From Sequoia sempervirens (taxonomy: Eukaryota > Streptophyta > Pinopsida > Cupressales > Cupressaceae): a DNA stretch of 64,000 bases. Positions within the stretch are counted from its first letter, which is position 1, and each line of letters opens with the position of its first letter. The notes under the pieces were generated by a model. That model was not told the origin of the DNA, did not search any database, and saw nothing but the letters and a program-made list of their open reading frames with translations. Of this stretch, positions 1 to 11,019 are shown piece by piece. The DNA is taken from positions 696,120,197 to 696,184,196 of the forward strand of contig VDFB02270651.1 in NCBI GenBank assembly GCA_007258455.2. The letters are read 5' to 3'. The position numbers and the translations under genes are program-made.

Positions 1-3000
1 CCCACAAAGCATGACTTGTGGAGTTACATCCATGGTCAATTGGTTTTTGCCACCTAGAGGAACAAAGATGGTAATCCATCCATAACCTAACTCATCATCA
101 CTATTTACAAAGTAACTTCTTAGGCATTTGGTACTACAAATAATTGAAAGAAAATAATCTACTATTTTCAAAATCTATAACTAAAATACATTGAGCATGG
201 GAGATATTTGTTGAGCATATCCATGATTTATTTCCTTCTAGGTTGGAACCATCTTACAATCCATAAAGATAACTCATAGAAGAAAGGATTGAAGTGGAAT
301 ATTATTCCTATTAATCTCATTGAGAGTTGAATAGTGCATCGTCAAGAAATAATTCTTTAAACAATATGTACAAATGACTTAAATTTTGGAAATTTGACTA
401 CACCAAATTGTGTTTTACTATGAACAAGTAAGTTATCCTTAGTATCATGAGTTAGACCTCATGAATGATGAGAGAGTGATAGAGTATCTATTTGGGAAGA
501 AATAATGATAGAAGGAAGTGAAATTCAATTGTTTTTTTTTATTTTCCTTGGAGATGAATCTCCTATTAGGTGTGAAACAACAACTTCCTTTGCATTATTA
601 GGATATGAAACTTGTGCCCTAATGATCAACTATTGAATGTGAAAATCCTTAGCTCCAAGGTTGTGATTATTTTTATAATTGTTTACTATAGTCCAATCAC
701 CCTAACTTTTTGGGGGAGGATAAACTCTATTAGATTAATTGGGTTGAAATTTTGGAAATTAGAAAAGTAGTGGGAAACCTTAAACTTGGTGATCTAAGGA
801 TTGGAACTAGTTGCAAGTGTTTTACATATTAAGATGCATTACCCTTTGGGTGATAAATTGGTCTCCTATTTAAATTTTAATGGAGTCCTAAAATTCCTTG
901 GATAGGTCAACCTCAACAAAAATATTTTTTGGGATGAGTAGAGAAATATTTTTGTTCAACATGAATAATATGACCTAGAGTGGTTGATATATAGTCTAGG
1001 AAAGGAGATAAGGACAAAGGAGGGCCAAAAAATGATCTAGAAAGGAACCCATAGCACATTCCTTAGAAACAATCAAGTCTCAAGTCCAACCTAGTAAAAA
1101 AATGTTAAATTTACATATGTACCAAGAGCCATGGTAAAAATGGCTTTATTTAATTTCACATCAACAAAAGCAAAGAAGAAGAAACTAGGTTTTTAAGATT
1201 TTAAATTCCCTTGACATGAAACCCATGAGGGATCCAAATGGAGTTGACCTAAATTGTCAACATTATTTTAGAGGAAATTTTTCCAATAAGATACTCAATA
1301 AGAATATAGTTCTCAAGCCATATACATGCACTATGAAAATCATGAATAGGTAAAACAATATTAGCAAAAAGATAGTCACTTTCTGAATAGATTTTAATAT
1401 GAACTTGCAAAGGTGCTTTTATACCATTTTATTATACTTCCACACCAACAAGCCCAACATTTAGTGTTGGGCCACTACAATTGGTAGTTATTTAAAAATG
1501 ATAAAAAATTTCCCCAACAAAGAAAACTTAATGATATCCTACAATTAATGTGGGAAAATTCTAAATTTTAATGTAATTTGAAACAAGGATGATAGGAACA
1601 AGAGAATAAAATTAATACAATAATATAATCTAAGCAAAAAAAAAACCTAGTAAAATGACTCTTTCCTCCACCATAATTTTGAATAAAAAACACTTTATTA
1701 AGGAATATTTTGTTTTTAATAGTACATTTATAAGTTAAATATAATAATTAGCCAATGGGATATATATGGTGTGAGATTTTCGACAAAAAAGTCTTCTACC
1801 TAGAAACAACTACTAGGTTGTTGTCAAACTTTAAAATATTTTGTTAGTTTTTAGTCATTGATTTTTTCTATTTGTTAGAGTTTCCAATAAACTCCATAAA
1901 ACCAATATCGCTTGTAAAACCTAGATTATCCTTTTATAAGGAGAAAATCAAACATGCAAGAGAAATTATGATAAAGACGTGCAAATATTATTATTGATAA
2001 TAATGAATTACATGAGATAACTTGATTTTATAGAGCAACATAAAAAAATCTAAAAGGAAAACCTTATTAGGACCTAGGTAAAGTTAATAAAGTGTAATTA
2101 AATATTTAATTACACCAACACTATTCCCTTGAAAATTTCTTACATCTTACAAATTTAAATCATATGAAATTTTATCATCGATGTGAAATTAGTTGCATAT
2201 ATGACATTTTATTTTATTTAAATTTATCTATATTCATCAATGTGAAAGTGGTGACATATATTATATAATTTTATTCTAAAAATATCTATGTCAAATTCTA
2301 TAAATTATTATGTTCCAATGCTTTATTTATTATTGGTGCATAGGGTCATTACGTTCCAATATTTTATTTCCTTGACATTTCCTATGATTTTTTTGTTGGC
2401 TTCAAAACTTTTCCTTTGATGCAATCATATATCATTCACCTTGTCTAAACTTATCAAAGGTCATGTCTCTAGAAGAGTAAACAACAACCTTTGGCCATGG
2501 ATAACTTTGTATTCTCTCAGCTAGCATCTTTAGTATTTTCAAAAATTAGGAATTTTAGTTCATTTTAGTTTTATTGCCTATTTGTATAGATTCAAATGTT
2601 GCAATTAGGGAGCGCTTGTTTTTCTTGTTTGTCAAGGTTCCAAAAAACAAATTTAATGCCAATGCATGGAATTACTCGGTCTCAATGCTTATGAATTATT
2701 TTAAGGCATTTAATTTATGTGATCATGGCAATTTTATTTTTTATATTTTAGTACTTTCAAAACTCAACTACTTCATATAATTTACTTAAATCTTGTTTTA
2801 TTTATTGAATTAATTATCTTTGATAAATTCTAAAACAATTATTTTGTTTCTTTTTACTTTTATAAGGTCTTATGTGAGCAACAATCAAAAAATGTACCTA
2901 GGAATAATCTCTTTGGATTTTGTATCTTTTAAATTTAGCAATATCTTTTCCGTTTATTTTGATACAATTGATGCCTAGTGATTTATTTCTTTCCCATTAC

Positions 3001-3660
3001 TAGGTAAAAGTACAAACATGTGTCACACTTTTATAAAGGAATCTACCAACACAAACAAAAATTCTCAACTTTGATCACATAAAGGTGGGACCCCTATGTT
3101 TTGAATTTAAAAATAATGTAAACTAATGAAAAGTAGAACTCTTGATGAAGTTTATTATTGTAATTTTTCAAATTTGAAACAAAAAAAGGATATTTTTTTA
3201 TAAATTTAAGAGCGGATTTTGAATTGCTCAATCTTTTTAAAAAAAGTGATGTTGATTTGATGTCAAGAAAAAAATAGAACAAAAAATATTTTCCCCTAGA
3301 ATTTTTTTTCCCAAATAGATAACTTCAGTATCTAGTGCATGGAAAAAATAATTAAGATTTTTGATCTATATTTTCCTCGTATAGTGTGTTAAAGTCAAAC
3401 ATACTAGAATTTGATAGTTTTAATTTGACCTCAACTATTTTCTAATTTTTTTATCATTTAAAACTAAGTATACCCTTTTGGAGTGGATTCTCTCCTCTAG
3501 TGTACGATATATTTCTCAATTCTTTTAATATTTTTTTGTATTTTTTCTTAATTTCTAATCAGCATCATTTTTTATTATAACAACCTACTTGAATGATTTA
3601 AAAAAAATATTAAAACTAATAAAAATATAAAAAAAAATTATATATTTGGATTCTTGACTT
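1..3660. other. AT-rich intergenic DNA, no gene recognised
   Basis: Long homopolymer A and T runs, no open frame above about 70 codons with recognisable content, and no LTR ends, RNA genes or clear repeats that I can support. It probably consists of very old decayed transposable-element sequence. Confidence 0.6.
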
Positions 3661-3667
3661 TGAGCTC

Positions 3668-4530
3668 TATAAAAGGGTATTTTTAGTCTTTTGAAAAAAT
3701 TATTCAGAATGAAGAAATATCATGTTCAATTGGAAAGTTTCAAAAAATTCTAGAAAAAGATGAAGTGGTTGCTAACAATGATGCCATATAAATAGTTTTG
3801 GGTGAAATGGTTTTGATCAAAACCATTTTAGGAAACGACCTACATGCAAATTAAATCGCATTTCAAATCGATAGAGGGAATTTTTTTTGTTTTGTTTTTT
3901 GAGGTGAAAAGGTTTCGTTTGAAATTTTATGTGCCACATATAGGCTAGATAGTTTCAGGTAGATCTGTTTCACCCAAAACTATTTAGGGTGAAATGGTTT
4001 CGATTGAAACTATTTAGTTGGTTGAAAGTGTGACACAAGTTTGAGCTTTTACCTTATTGCTTATATCAACTAGCTTTATTCTCACAACTTGTTCAATCCA
4101 TCTTTCTCAAATAATCTTCTCATACTTTTTCTTCAACAAAGGAAAAGGAGGATTCTTCTCACACATCTAGAATTTATGTGAAAAAATTTCTTTCATCCAT
4201 TAGGCATGGTAGTTTTGGCTTTTCATATTTCATGATTTATAAATAAGCCCAGTCAAAATAGTTTCAAATGTTTGAGTGACCTACAGAAAACTAAAGTAAA
4301 TGTTCAATTCCCAACAAACAGTAATGAAAAAAAAGAAAGAAATACATTATGCACATCTATAAGATCATATGGTATGCCCAACAAGGATGATTTCTTGTGT
4401 TTTGAAAAATATTGGAATATGTATTTCAAAGATACAACCTTTGCTACTAAGGTAATTCTTGATTCTGTAGAGATAGCAATCACATATGCATTGGTTGCTA
4501 TCCAAATTTATAAAGTAGAATAATCTTCAA
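3668..4530 (+). other. Palindrome-rich stretch with TATA-like box and an 83-codon open frame
   Basis: A TATAAAAG box lies at 3668-3675. It is followed by a cluster of palindromes at 3791-4015, annotated separately, and an open frame at 4272-4523 that begins with TTG rather than ATG. The 83-residue translation matches no family I recognise and has no clear signal peptide, repeat or metal-binding motif. It could be a chance frame or part of an old transposon. I see no canonical splice sites flanking it that would make it a convincing exon. Confidence 0.25.
3791..4015. repeat. Foldback cluster: perfect inverted repeat around a 24-bp perfect palindrome and a diverged copy
   Basis: The 17 bases at 3791-3807 (AATAGTTTTGGGTGAAA) recur as an exact reverse complement at 3968-3984. 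A perfect 24-bp palindrome with core GGTTTTGATCAAAACC sits at 3805-3828, and a diverged version occupies 3992-4015 (core GGTTTCGATTGAAAC). The remains of a foldback MITE are possible, but I cannot find target-site duplications. Confidence 0.6.
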
Positions 4531-6015
4531 AATCATTGATAGAAAGAACCTAGCTTAAGAAATAATGAGACAAATGTTTCTTATAATTTAAGATTGAACA
4601 AAAAACCATATTTACATCACACAATCTTTTCATGGGTATGATTGCAATCAGAGAGCGTAGGTTGAAGGTCAAGTAGGAAACAAAAACCTTTCATGGAGTG
4701 TAAGTGGAAAACTAAACAAGGAAAGTGAAGTACAAAATTTTGATGATGACTAGGAAATGGGCAATCCCACAATACTAGTTTATGATTTTTGGCCAAGCTG
4801 GACACTGAACTGATTTTTTTCTAACTAAATATTCACTTTCGGGCACCTATAGTGGCTAAACCGTGAGGAATTTGAAGATGATGCAAACTATTGATTTGTG
4901 ATATTTTTTCTATAGATTGTAAATATATTTTTTTCAATTTTTTTGGAATTAGATTGCACTTCTTTTTCCATCTCCTTCGAAAACTAGTTTTTTTTCAATA
5001 ACCACCATTTTTACGGAGTGACACTCACTGTATAACACATAATTTTTTTTCCATGAAGGATAAAATTCTATTTTTATCAAATTTAGATTTGTAACTATGA
5101 TATATAGTGCTTCCAATTTGTTTCAGAGTGTTTTATTGAATATTTTTTCCTTAATCAAGTTTGAAAGTCAAACCAATTACAATTCAGACATAGGCGGATA
5201 GTATAACACATAAAATTTTTTGTATGTATTGAAATTCATTTTTTTTTGTTGGATCAAGGAATTCAATATATGGTGCACTCATATTTTTCAAATTTTTTTT
5301 ATTAATCTTCTATTTTTCCACATGTGGAGAATAGAGAGCTTGATTTTTGGTGCAAAACCTATAATTACAAGAAATACAAAATAAATATAATAATAAAATT
5401 AGATTTATTTAAAATTATATCATTTGGGAAGTTTATAATAAGGACTACATAATTACAAAAAATAAATTTTAAATGAATTTATTTGATCCCCCAAAAGGTA
5501 AATCAAAAGTGGTTTTTTATCAACATTTTGATAGGTGTAAACAAGACTCTATTATAGGTATGGTTTAAAACTAGTAGGGTTCTATCCAAGGGGGTTTGAT
5601 CTAAGGTAGTTTGATCAAACACTCTTCAATTGGAATGCTTTAAATGGAACTTTTTAAGGATTAAATCATTATATTTTCTAAAAATATGCGATTTCAACAA
5701 AAATTAGAATCTCCTAGAAATTGTAAATCAACTTTGTGGGATCATCCAAATTCTAGTGAAGAGTAGTTCAAGAAAAAATGATGCTACACATCATGGAAGT
5801 GAAGTAAAATACTATTGTAGCAATACACATGTTATAAAAAATATGATGCTATGAGGTCAAAAAAGAACTCTTATTAGTTACAAAGATTATTGACTTAGGG
5901 TTTCAAACATCCCATTGAACTACCACCCAAGAAGACTAAAATGGTGTACTCAAGCAATCTATTTTCTCTAGTTTTTGATGATTTAAACTACAAAGGCTCT
6001 ATCAATGATGAAGAT
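4531..6015. other. AT-rich intergenic DNA
   Basis: No convincing coding region, RNA gene or mobile element is visible. Open frames on both strands are short and rich in codons that AT-rich random sequence produces. Confidence 0.5.
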
Positions 6016-6019
6016 TGTG

Positions 6020-6215
6020 ATACACAAAAAATTGTCCCGGAGACTAGGGGTAACCCTTAGTTAGAATTAAGGTGACAAAGTAACAATCCAACAAGGCCTC
6101 TTCTAGGCGTTACATTCTCTAATATTAACAAATATCAATCATCAACCTATGTGGGATTGAACTCAAGAACCTCCCATGTTCATCTAATGCTATAACACTT
6201 TGATTCCCTAGCTTC
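6020..6215 (-). mobile_element. Candidate tRNA-derived SINE
   Basis: On the minus strand, 6172-6151 reads as a tRNA T-arm with a pol III B-box-like core (GAGTTCAATCCCAC, near the consensus GGTTCGANTCC). About 20-30 bases upstream, around 6205-6187, is a degenerate A-box region (AATCAAAGTGTTATAGC). The spacing and order fit a tRNA-related SINE head, with a body running down to about 6020. I found no target duplication, so the ends are approximate. Confidence 0.45.
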
Positions 6216-6587
6216 TTTCCTTGAGTCCTTAAAGTAACAAAGGGAATAAATCATGATATAGTGTTGATGTAGATAATTAAAGAAATCAGAAGAAGGTTTC
6301 TCACTAAGGTGCACAAGATAGAAGATATAAAAATCTTGCTTTATAAAGAGAAAGTCACCAAGTACCACAAATTTCTAATATTCTTTAGAAATTTTTAGTA
6401 GTTATTAAGAAATTCTTATAAGTTGGTTTGGATGAAAATATTTTCCTTCTATTCTTCTCAAGCTCTCAGCAATTTTATCGAGTCTCAACACTAATGCTAA
6501 ATTGGCAGCCAATACTCAAATATAATAATTTCTTGTAATTTCTAGAATTTGATTTTTTACATCTTAATAAATCACATGAATGATGTG

Positions 6588-6660
6588 TGGTGACCCATAT
6601 AACGCAGTGGTTGAAACACTTTCTTGGTGGCGCTACCACCAAGGTTGAAACACTTTCTTA
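6588..6660 (+). mobile_element. SINE head fragment with A box and anticodon-stem-like hairpin
   Basis: The stretch contains an A-box-like AACGCAGTGG, then CTTGGTGG and CCACCAAG as perfect 8-bp arms around a CGCTA loop, then the start of a T-arm (AAGGTT). A direct repeat GGTTGAAACACTTTCTT occurs at about 6610 and 6643. It joins abruptly to segment A, so it is only a fragment. Confidence 0.4.
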
Positions 6661-7211
6661 TAGATTTTTCGTAATAACTAGTTGGTATGTGGGGAGTGAA
6701 TAATTGACTTAAATTAAATGTTTTCTAATATTCAAGCACAATTTAGTTTTAATTTTTTGTGAACAAATGATATGAGAAACAAAAGTTTAATAAAAAACAT
6801 TTATACTATGTCTAGGTAAGATTTTACTTATATGTGCACCATATTTTATTTGTTTCACACATGGTTGCCTAAATTTTTCATTTAGAGTTTTAATCTTTAT
6901 TGTATTAATGAGTTCGATTGTCACATTTTTTCACTTTGTAAATGGAAGTGTAATTAGGAAAAGTCTGCATGTACACATTTGAAGTGTAAGTTCAAATAGA
7001 AAAAAAATATTTTCAAAAGTTGTGCCACACCTAGTTTTATATAAGAAAAAGGGGTTCTTCTCTTTGTAGTTTTAAGTTAGCGTTCTAGTGAATGCATGGA
7101 ATCTTTCTTTAATTGCATGAAATTTCAATCAATATTTAGTGCAATTGATTTGATTGAAGAGTATATCGACTATACATTATACTATTAATATTGTACATTA
7201 TATTGTTCAAG

Positions 7212-7215
<4 letters not shown>

Positions 7216-7244
<29 letters not shown>
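7216..7244. repeat. AT dinucleotide microsatellite
   Basis: An uninterrupted alternating AT tract of about 29 bases. The matching place in segment B (about 51440-51470) has no such run, so the expansion is specific to copy A or was lost in B. Confidence 0.9.
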
Positions 7245-7248
<4 letters not shown>

Positions 7249-7249
7249 C

Positions 7250-8217
7250 CTACAAATATTAATAATATATAAAATTATATATATTATTATTAATATTATA
7301 TTTTAGCCTATTAATATCATATTGTAATTCTATTTAAGAGATTTAAATATGTCTTAATAGAGTAGTATCATAATTGATAAATTTAATCTCTTTGGAATTT
7401 ATTAGGGAATATATTGATATGTGTTTTCAAATATGAACATTAGATATATTTGTTGGTAAACATATAGAGAAAAAAAATATTTTAGAGAACTTCTCAAAAA
7501 TGTTTTCTTTGGTTTTTGTTAAATTTTTGATAAATACTAATGTTTAGAGACTTTTTTGGTTATTTTTTATGAAATATGTTCAGATTTTACTTTTTGTAAA
7601 TATTTGAAAAAAAAATGTATTGAGATGTTTTGATAATGGGATTTTATTCATTTAAGGAGATTTGGAGAAAATAATCTTAAAATTAGTATTTCTTTGTAGG
7701 AAAAGAAACTCTTTTTACTTTTTATTTGCAATGTTGAGGGAAAATATACTTAAATATACTTGAACATGGAAATCATTTTCATTTATAAATATACTTCTCA
7801 TTTTGAACTTAAAAATTATCATTAGTAAACACCTCTAAATCATTTTTTTTTATAAAATACTTATAAATTCAACTATAAACTTTTTAATCAAATTTGTTAA
7901 CACATCTCCTTCAATGCTAATATAATCAAGACGGTATCAATTTCTTTGCTATTTTCCCAAAATCTCTGCTTTTACGTCATGCATTACTATTTTAATCTAT
8001 ATCTTAACCAATAAATTATTACGTGCACCAATAAATTGAAAAACAAATAATATCGAACTGAATCAATTGTGTGGTAACACCTCATGAAGTGGCTAGGTGT
8101 TACTTATTTACTCACAGCTCACTGCCAGGCTGTAATTACTTATTGATAGATAGATAAGACGTCAATTGTCGTTTTTGGAGATTACTATTAAACCCAACAC
8201 AGTTCGTGATGCCATTG
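7250..8217. other. 3' flank of AP2/ERF copy A, no further gene seen
   Basis: AT-rich DNA downstream (minus-strand sense) of the AP2/ERF copy. The part from about 7470 onward has no counterpart in segment B. No polyadenylation signal, RNA gene or repeat can be assigned with confidence. Confidence 0.5.
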
Positions 8218-8741
8218 TTATGTAGGCGGCTTTGGCGTGGCATCCCAAGTAGCTAAATCAGGGAAAAGTTCAGAGTGGTCGTAGGGTTGCGGCACGACTT
8301 GCAAATCTGGCTGAAGCGGAGGCATCTGAATGCTCTCCTCAAGTGGTATATGTTGTGGAGATTGTAACAGATATTTTGTATCGTTCTCTTCTTCCTCTTC
8401 TTCTGCCACTTGAACTACTTTGTCTTTTCCTGCGTCTCTGGATTGAATAAAAGCTTCGGTCGGTGCTGCTTCTTGGAGAAACGACGTAGCAGGCGGAGCC
8501 AACCGCGATGGTAGCTGTTCGAATAGCATTCGGTGATGGATTTCTCCCAGCACGTGCCACCTCCAATGTAGTTGAGTTAAACTTGGAGTCTGGGAAATTG
8601 AAAGACGTGGCGTCAGGTCCTCGCAGGCAAAAGAGCGTAAGCAGTGGAGTATGAGCCGAGCGATATGCGCGATCTCTTTTCTGCCCGAATTTCGGCCACA
8701 TGCTTTCCCCATTTTCTCTTTCTCACGCCTCGGTATCTCAT
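8218..8741 (-). pseudogene. AP2/ERF transcription factor, DREB-type, frameshifted copy A
   Basis: AP2/ERF proteins bind GCC-box or DRE promoter elements in the nucleus. An ATG at 8741-8739 starts [19 protein letters not shown], the first part of an AP2 domain, followed by RISLGSY. The centre of the domain (the AARAYDAA helix segment kept in copy B) has lost about 26 bp, shifting the frame to a stop soon after. The domain end ([18 protein letters not shown]) and the acidic tail (E-rich run, then SELFPDLATWD) survive in two other frames. Group-typical features (KWGKxVAEIR, CLRGP, FNFPDS) suggest the DREB A-5/ERF016-like branch; that placement is inference. The tryptophan expected in the R-x-W-L-G strand is serine here. 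The gene is intronless, as is usual for DREB genes. It is non-functional as assembled. Confidence 0.85.
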
Positions 8742-9003
8742 TTCTTCTCCACTATTCGGCATATCGCAAAACGTTTAGCGTTGATGCTATATTCCGCCTG
8801 ATTCTGAGGTAGGTATAATTTTGTAGTTTGAAGAATCCAGAGTATAGATGAGGAAATAAATTCGTCCTTTTAACATCCCATATTGATAGATACGTGGTCA
8901 GCGAGGCCTAAACATCGACATCTGTACTGAAATTGTAACGTTTGTTAATTTGGAAGTGAAAGACGAATTTGATCTTGAAGTTAAGAAACAATTCACCAGC
9001 TAT
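8742..9003 (-). other. 5' flank or leader of AP2/ERF copy A
   Basis: This flank is clearly conserved with segment B (52169-52440), so the ancestral gene was duplicated together with its upstream region. On the minus strand copy A also carries the broken version of the short open frame annotated at 52303-52554. No certain TATA box is visible. Confidence 0.5.
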
Positions 9004-9240
9004 TTGAACTCTTCTGTCCACACGCCTGTCGGTGCTTTTACTTTGGAGCCGGCACAATTGTCTTTAACAAACTATGATTTTGTACTTTTAGACGGGTCCG
9101 CATTCTATTTCTATAAAAAATTATCAGCTGTTGAACTCTTTTCTCGGTATGTTTACTTTGGAGCCGACACAATTGTCTTTAACAAATTATGATTTTGTAT
9201 TTTTACATAGGTCCGCATTCTATTTCTATGAAAATTTATT
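9004..9240. repeat. Local tandem duplication of about 120 bp, specific to segment A
   Basis: The stretch from TTTGAACTC through ACTTTGGAGCCGGCACAATTG and the GGTCCGCATTCTATTTCTAT motif (9004-9123) recurs at about 9132-9240 with a small internal deletion. Segment B has only one copy (about 52434-52570), so the duplication followed the A/B split or was lost in B. Confidence 0.75.
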
Positions 9241-9680
9241 AGATGGGGACTTGAAAACAGCGTATTTTAACATTATTTATTTAACACGTCATTTTTATAA
9301 AAATGTATGTTATATTTTTCTACTTCCATGAAAATTCGTTAGGTGGGGACATTAAAAAATCATTAGATGAAGTCAACATTCTATTTCTATGAAAATTTAT
9401 TAGATGTGAACTTAAAAATATGCATTCCGACTACATTTATTTTACACCTCATCTTTATGAAAAATCATGTACTTTCTATTTCCATGAAATTATATAAAGA
9501 CCTTAAAAAAGGCACATTGCAATGACATTCATTTTACAGCTCATCTTTATGAAAAATATACTTTATGCTTTCTATTTCCATTAAAAATCATTAAGCAAAT
9601 GTACTAAAAAAGCATTCCAATTAAATTCATTTTACACCTCATCTTTATCAAAGATATATTTTGTACATAAAAAATCATTA
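9208..9680. repeat. About four to five degenerate tandem repeats of roughly 110 bp, copy A
   Basis: Each unit contains a form of TTTCTATTTCCATGAAAA, TCATTAGATGTGGACTTAA, GCATTCCAA and TTTTACACCTCATCTTTATG in that order. The same array is in segment B at about 52545-53010, so it predates the segmental duplication. It is non-coding. Confidence 0.7.
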
Positions 9681-11019
9681 GATGTGGACTTAAAATTGAT
9701 TAGAATTGTTGTAACTTCCAATAATCAAGTGAAAGAAATAGAAAAAGAACAACCAAATTAGGCCATGAGATCAAATGTTCCTTATCATTTTTTCTTTAAT
9801 TTCTACTAAAACACATTTTAAATTATAAGCATATCAAAATTCAACATTTATCCTTTAGTTAAAACCTTTGTGAAACTTACATCTCTTCTTTAGCATCACA
9901 ATAAGATCAAGTTTTATGGAGATGTTGCTCATTCTATTTGAAGATAAAATGTTAAGCTCCATACTAAATGTACCATTTAACATATTTTAAATATATTATT
10001 TTATGATTAAAATGACTGCTCTATATTAGACTTATAATTTATTATGACTTAATATTAGTAGTGTTTAATTATTACATGGAAGGTTGAGTCTCATACACAT
10101 CATGCAACATCTACTACTTATTAACATGCCTAGTCAGTTGATTAGTGTCTCATCACTAGTATTATCATGTCTACCCATGTTACCATCTTTTAATGCTTTC
10201 AAATATAAAAAGATAATTGGAGGAAACCACATTGTGAGGTCTACATTCATCCTTCACCATTTGTTGAGGTCTACATGCATCATTTGACAACTATTGTTGA
10301 GGTTTGCACTCATTTTTTTACCATCATTATTAAGTTCAGTATGTGATGCATAGATGGTCCTTCTCAAATACTATTTATAGGTGTGTGTTTAATGATCTTC
10401 AAAATCAAAAAATAAAACTAAGGAAATAATCTTTGATTTTGGTAAGCTTAAAAAACTATTAATTATCATGTTATTTTATTGTTAGGGCTTAATTCTCTTG
10501 ATTCATTTCCTATATTTTGAAGAAAACACATTTTGAGTTCCACATTTTTCCTTTACCATCTAATGGGGTGTGTATTTGTTATTTGATTTTTATCGTTGAG
10601 ATCATTATATGATGCATAGGTAATGTTGCTCATAAACTATTTAAATTTATAGGTTTAGTGAGATTATAAATAAGAGAAATAAAACAAAGGTTTTAATCTT
10701 TTCTTTTAAGGAGCTTTAAAAAACATTGTTCAGATCAATATATGGGAGAGGTAGGGTTGATTTTTTTAATCTAACATACAATCATGTAACATACAATTAT
10801 ATCTAAAATGAATTTTGTGTATGCTTTCCATATGCCATCAATTGATTTCCACTAACACTTATAACAAATGACATTGCTTGCTAATGTAAAGGAGTTGTTT
10901 TCTCTAGGATTTCCATCTAAAAATTTTAGGCAAGGATGATTTGGAAGGAGGATTTAGAAGATTTTGACCAAATATATGTAAATATGATTCCCTTAATTAC
11001 AAATGAGCTAGTTAATTTC
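9681..11019. other. Non-coding remainder of segment A
   Basis: Alignable with about 53010-54372 throughout, with no open frame of interest. Weak internal repetition of the phrase AGGTCTACATTCATC / GAGGTCTACATGCATC is visible at about 10237-10285. Confidence 0.5.

Larger units (their letters stand above)
6680..11019. repeat. Segment A: first copy of a diverged segmental duplication carrying an AP2/ERF gene
   Basis: Sequence from about 6690 to 7470 matches 50880-51640, and about 8262-11019 matches 51657-54372, both in the same orientation and with many substitutions and small indels. About 790 bp of A (roughly 7470-8262), including the end of the AP2/ERF frame, is absent from copy B. Past 11019 copy A runs into retroelement E0 whereas B continues into unrelated AT-rich DNA, so the homology ends there. 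Confidence 0.85.

Noticed and set aside
4617..4805. Minus-strand 62-codon frame with a hydrophobic stretch
   Set aside because: No family resemblance and no splice or promoter context; the length is expected by chance.
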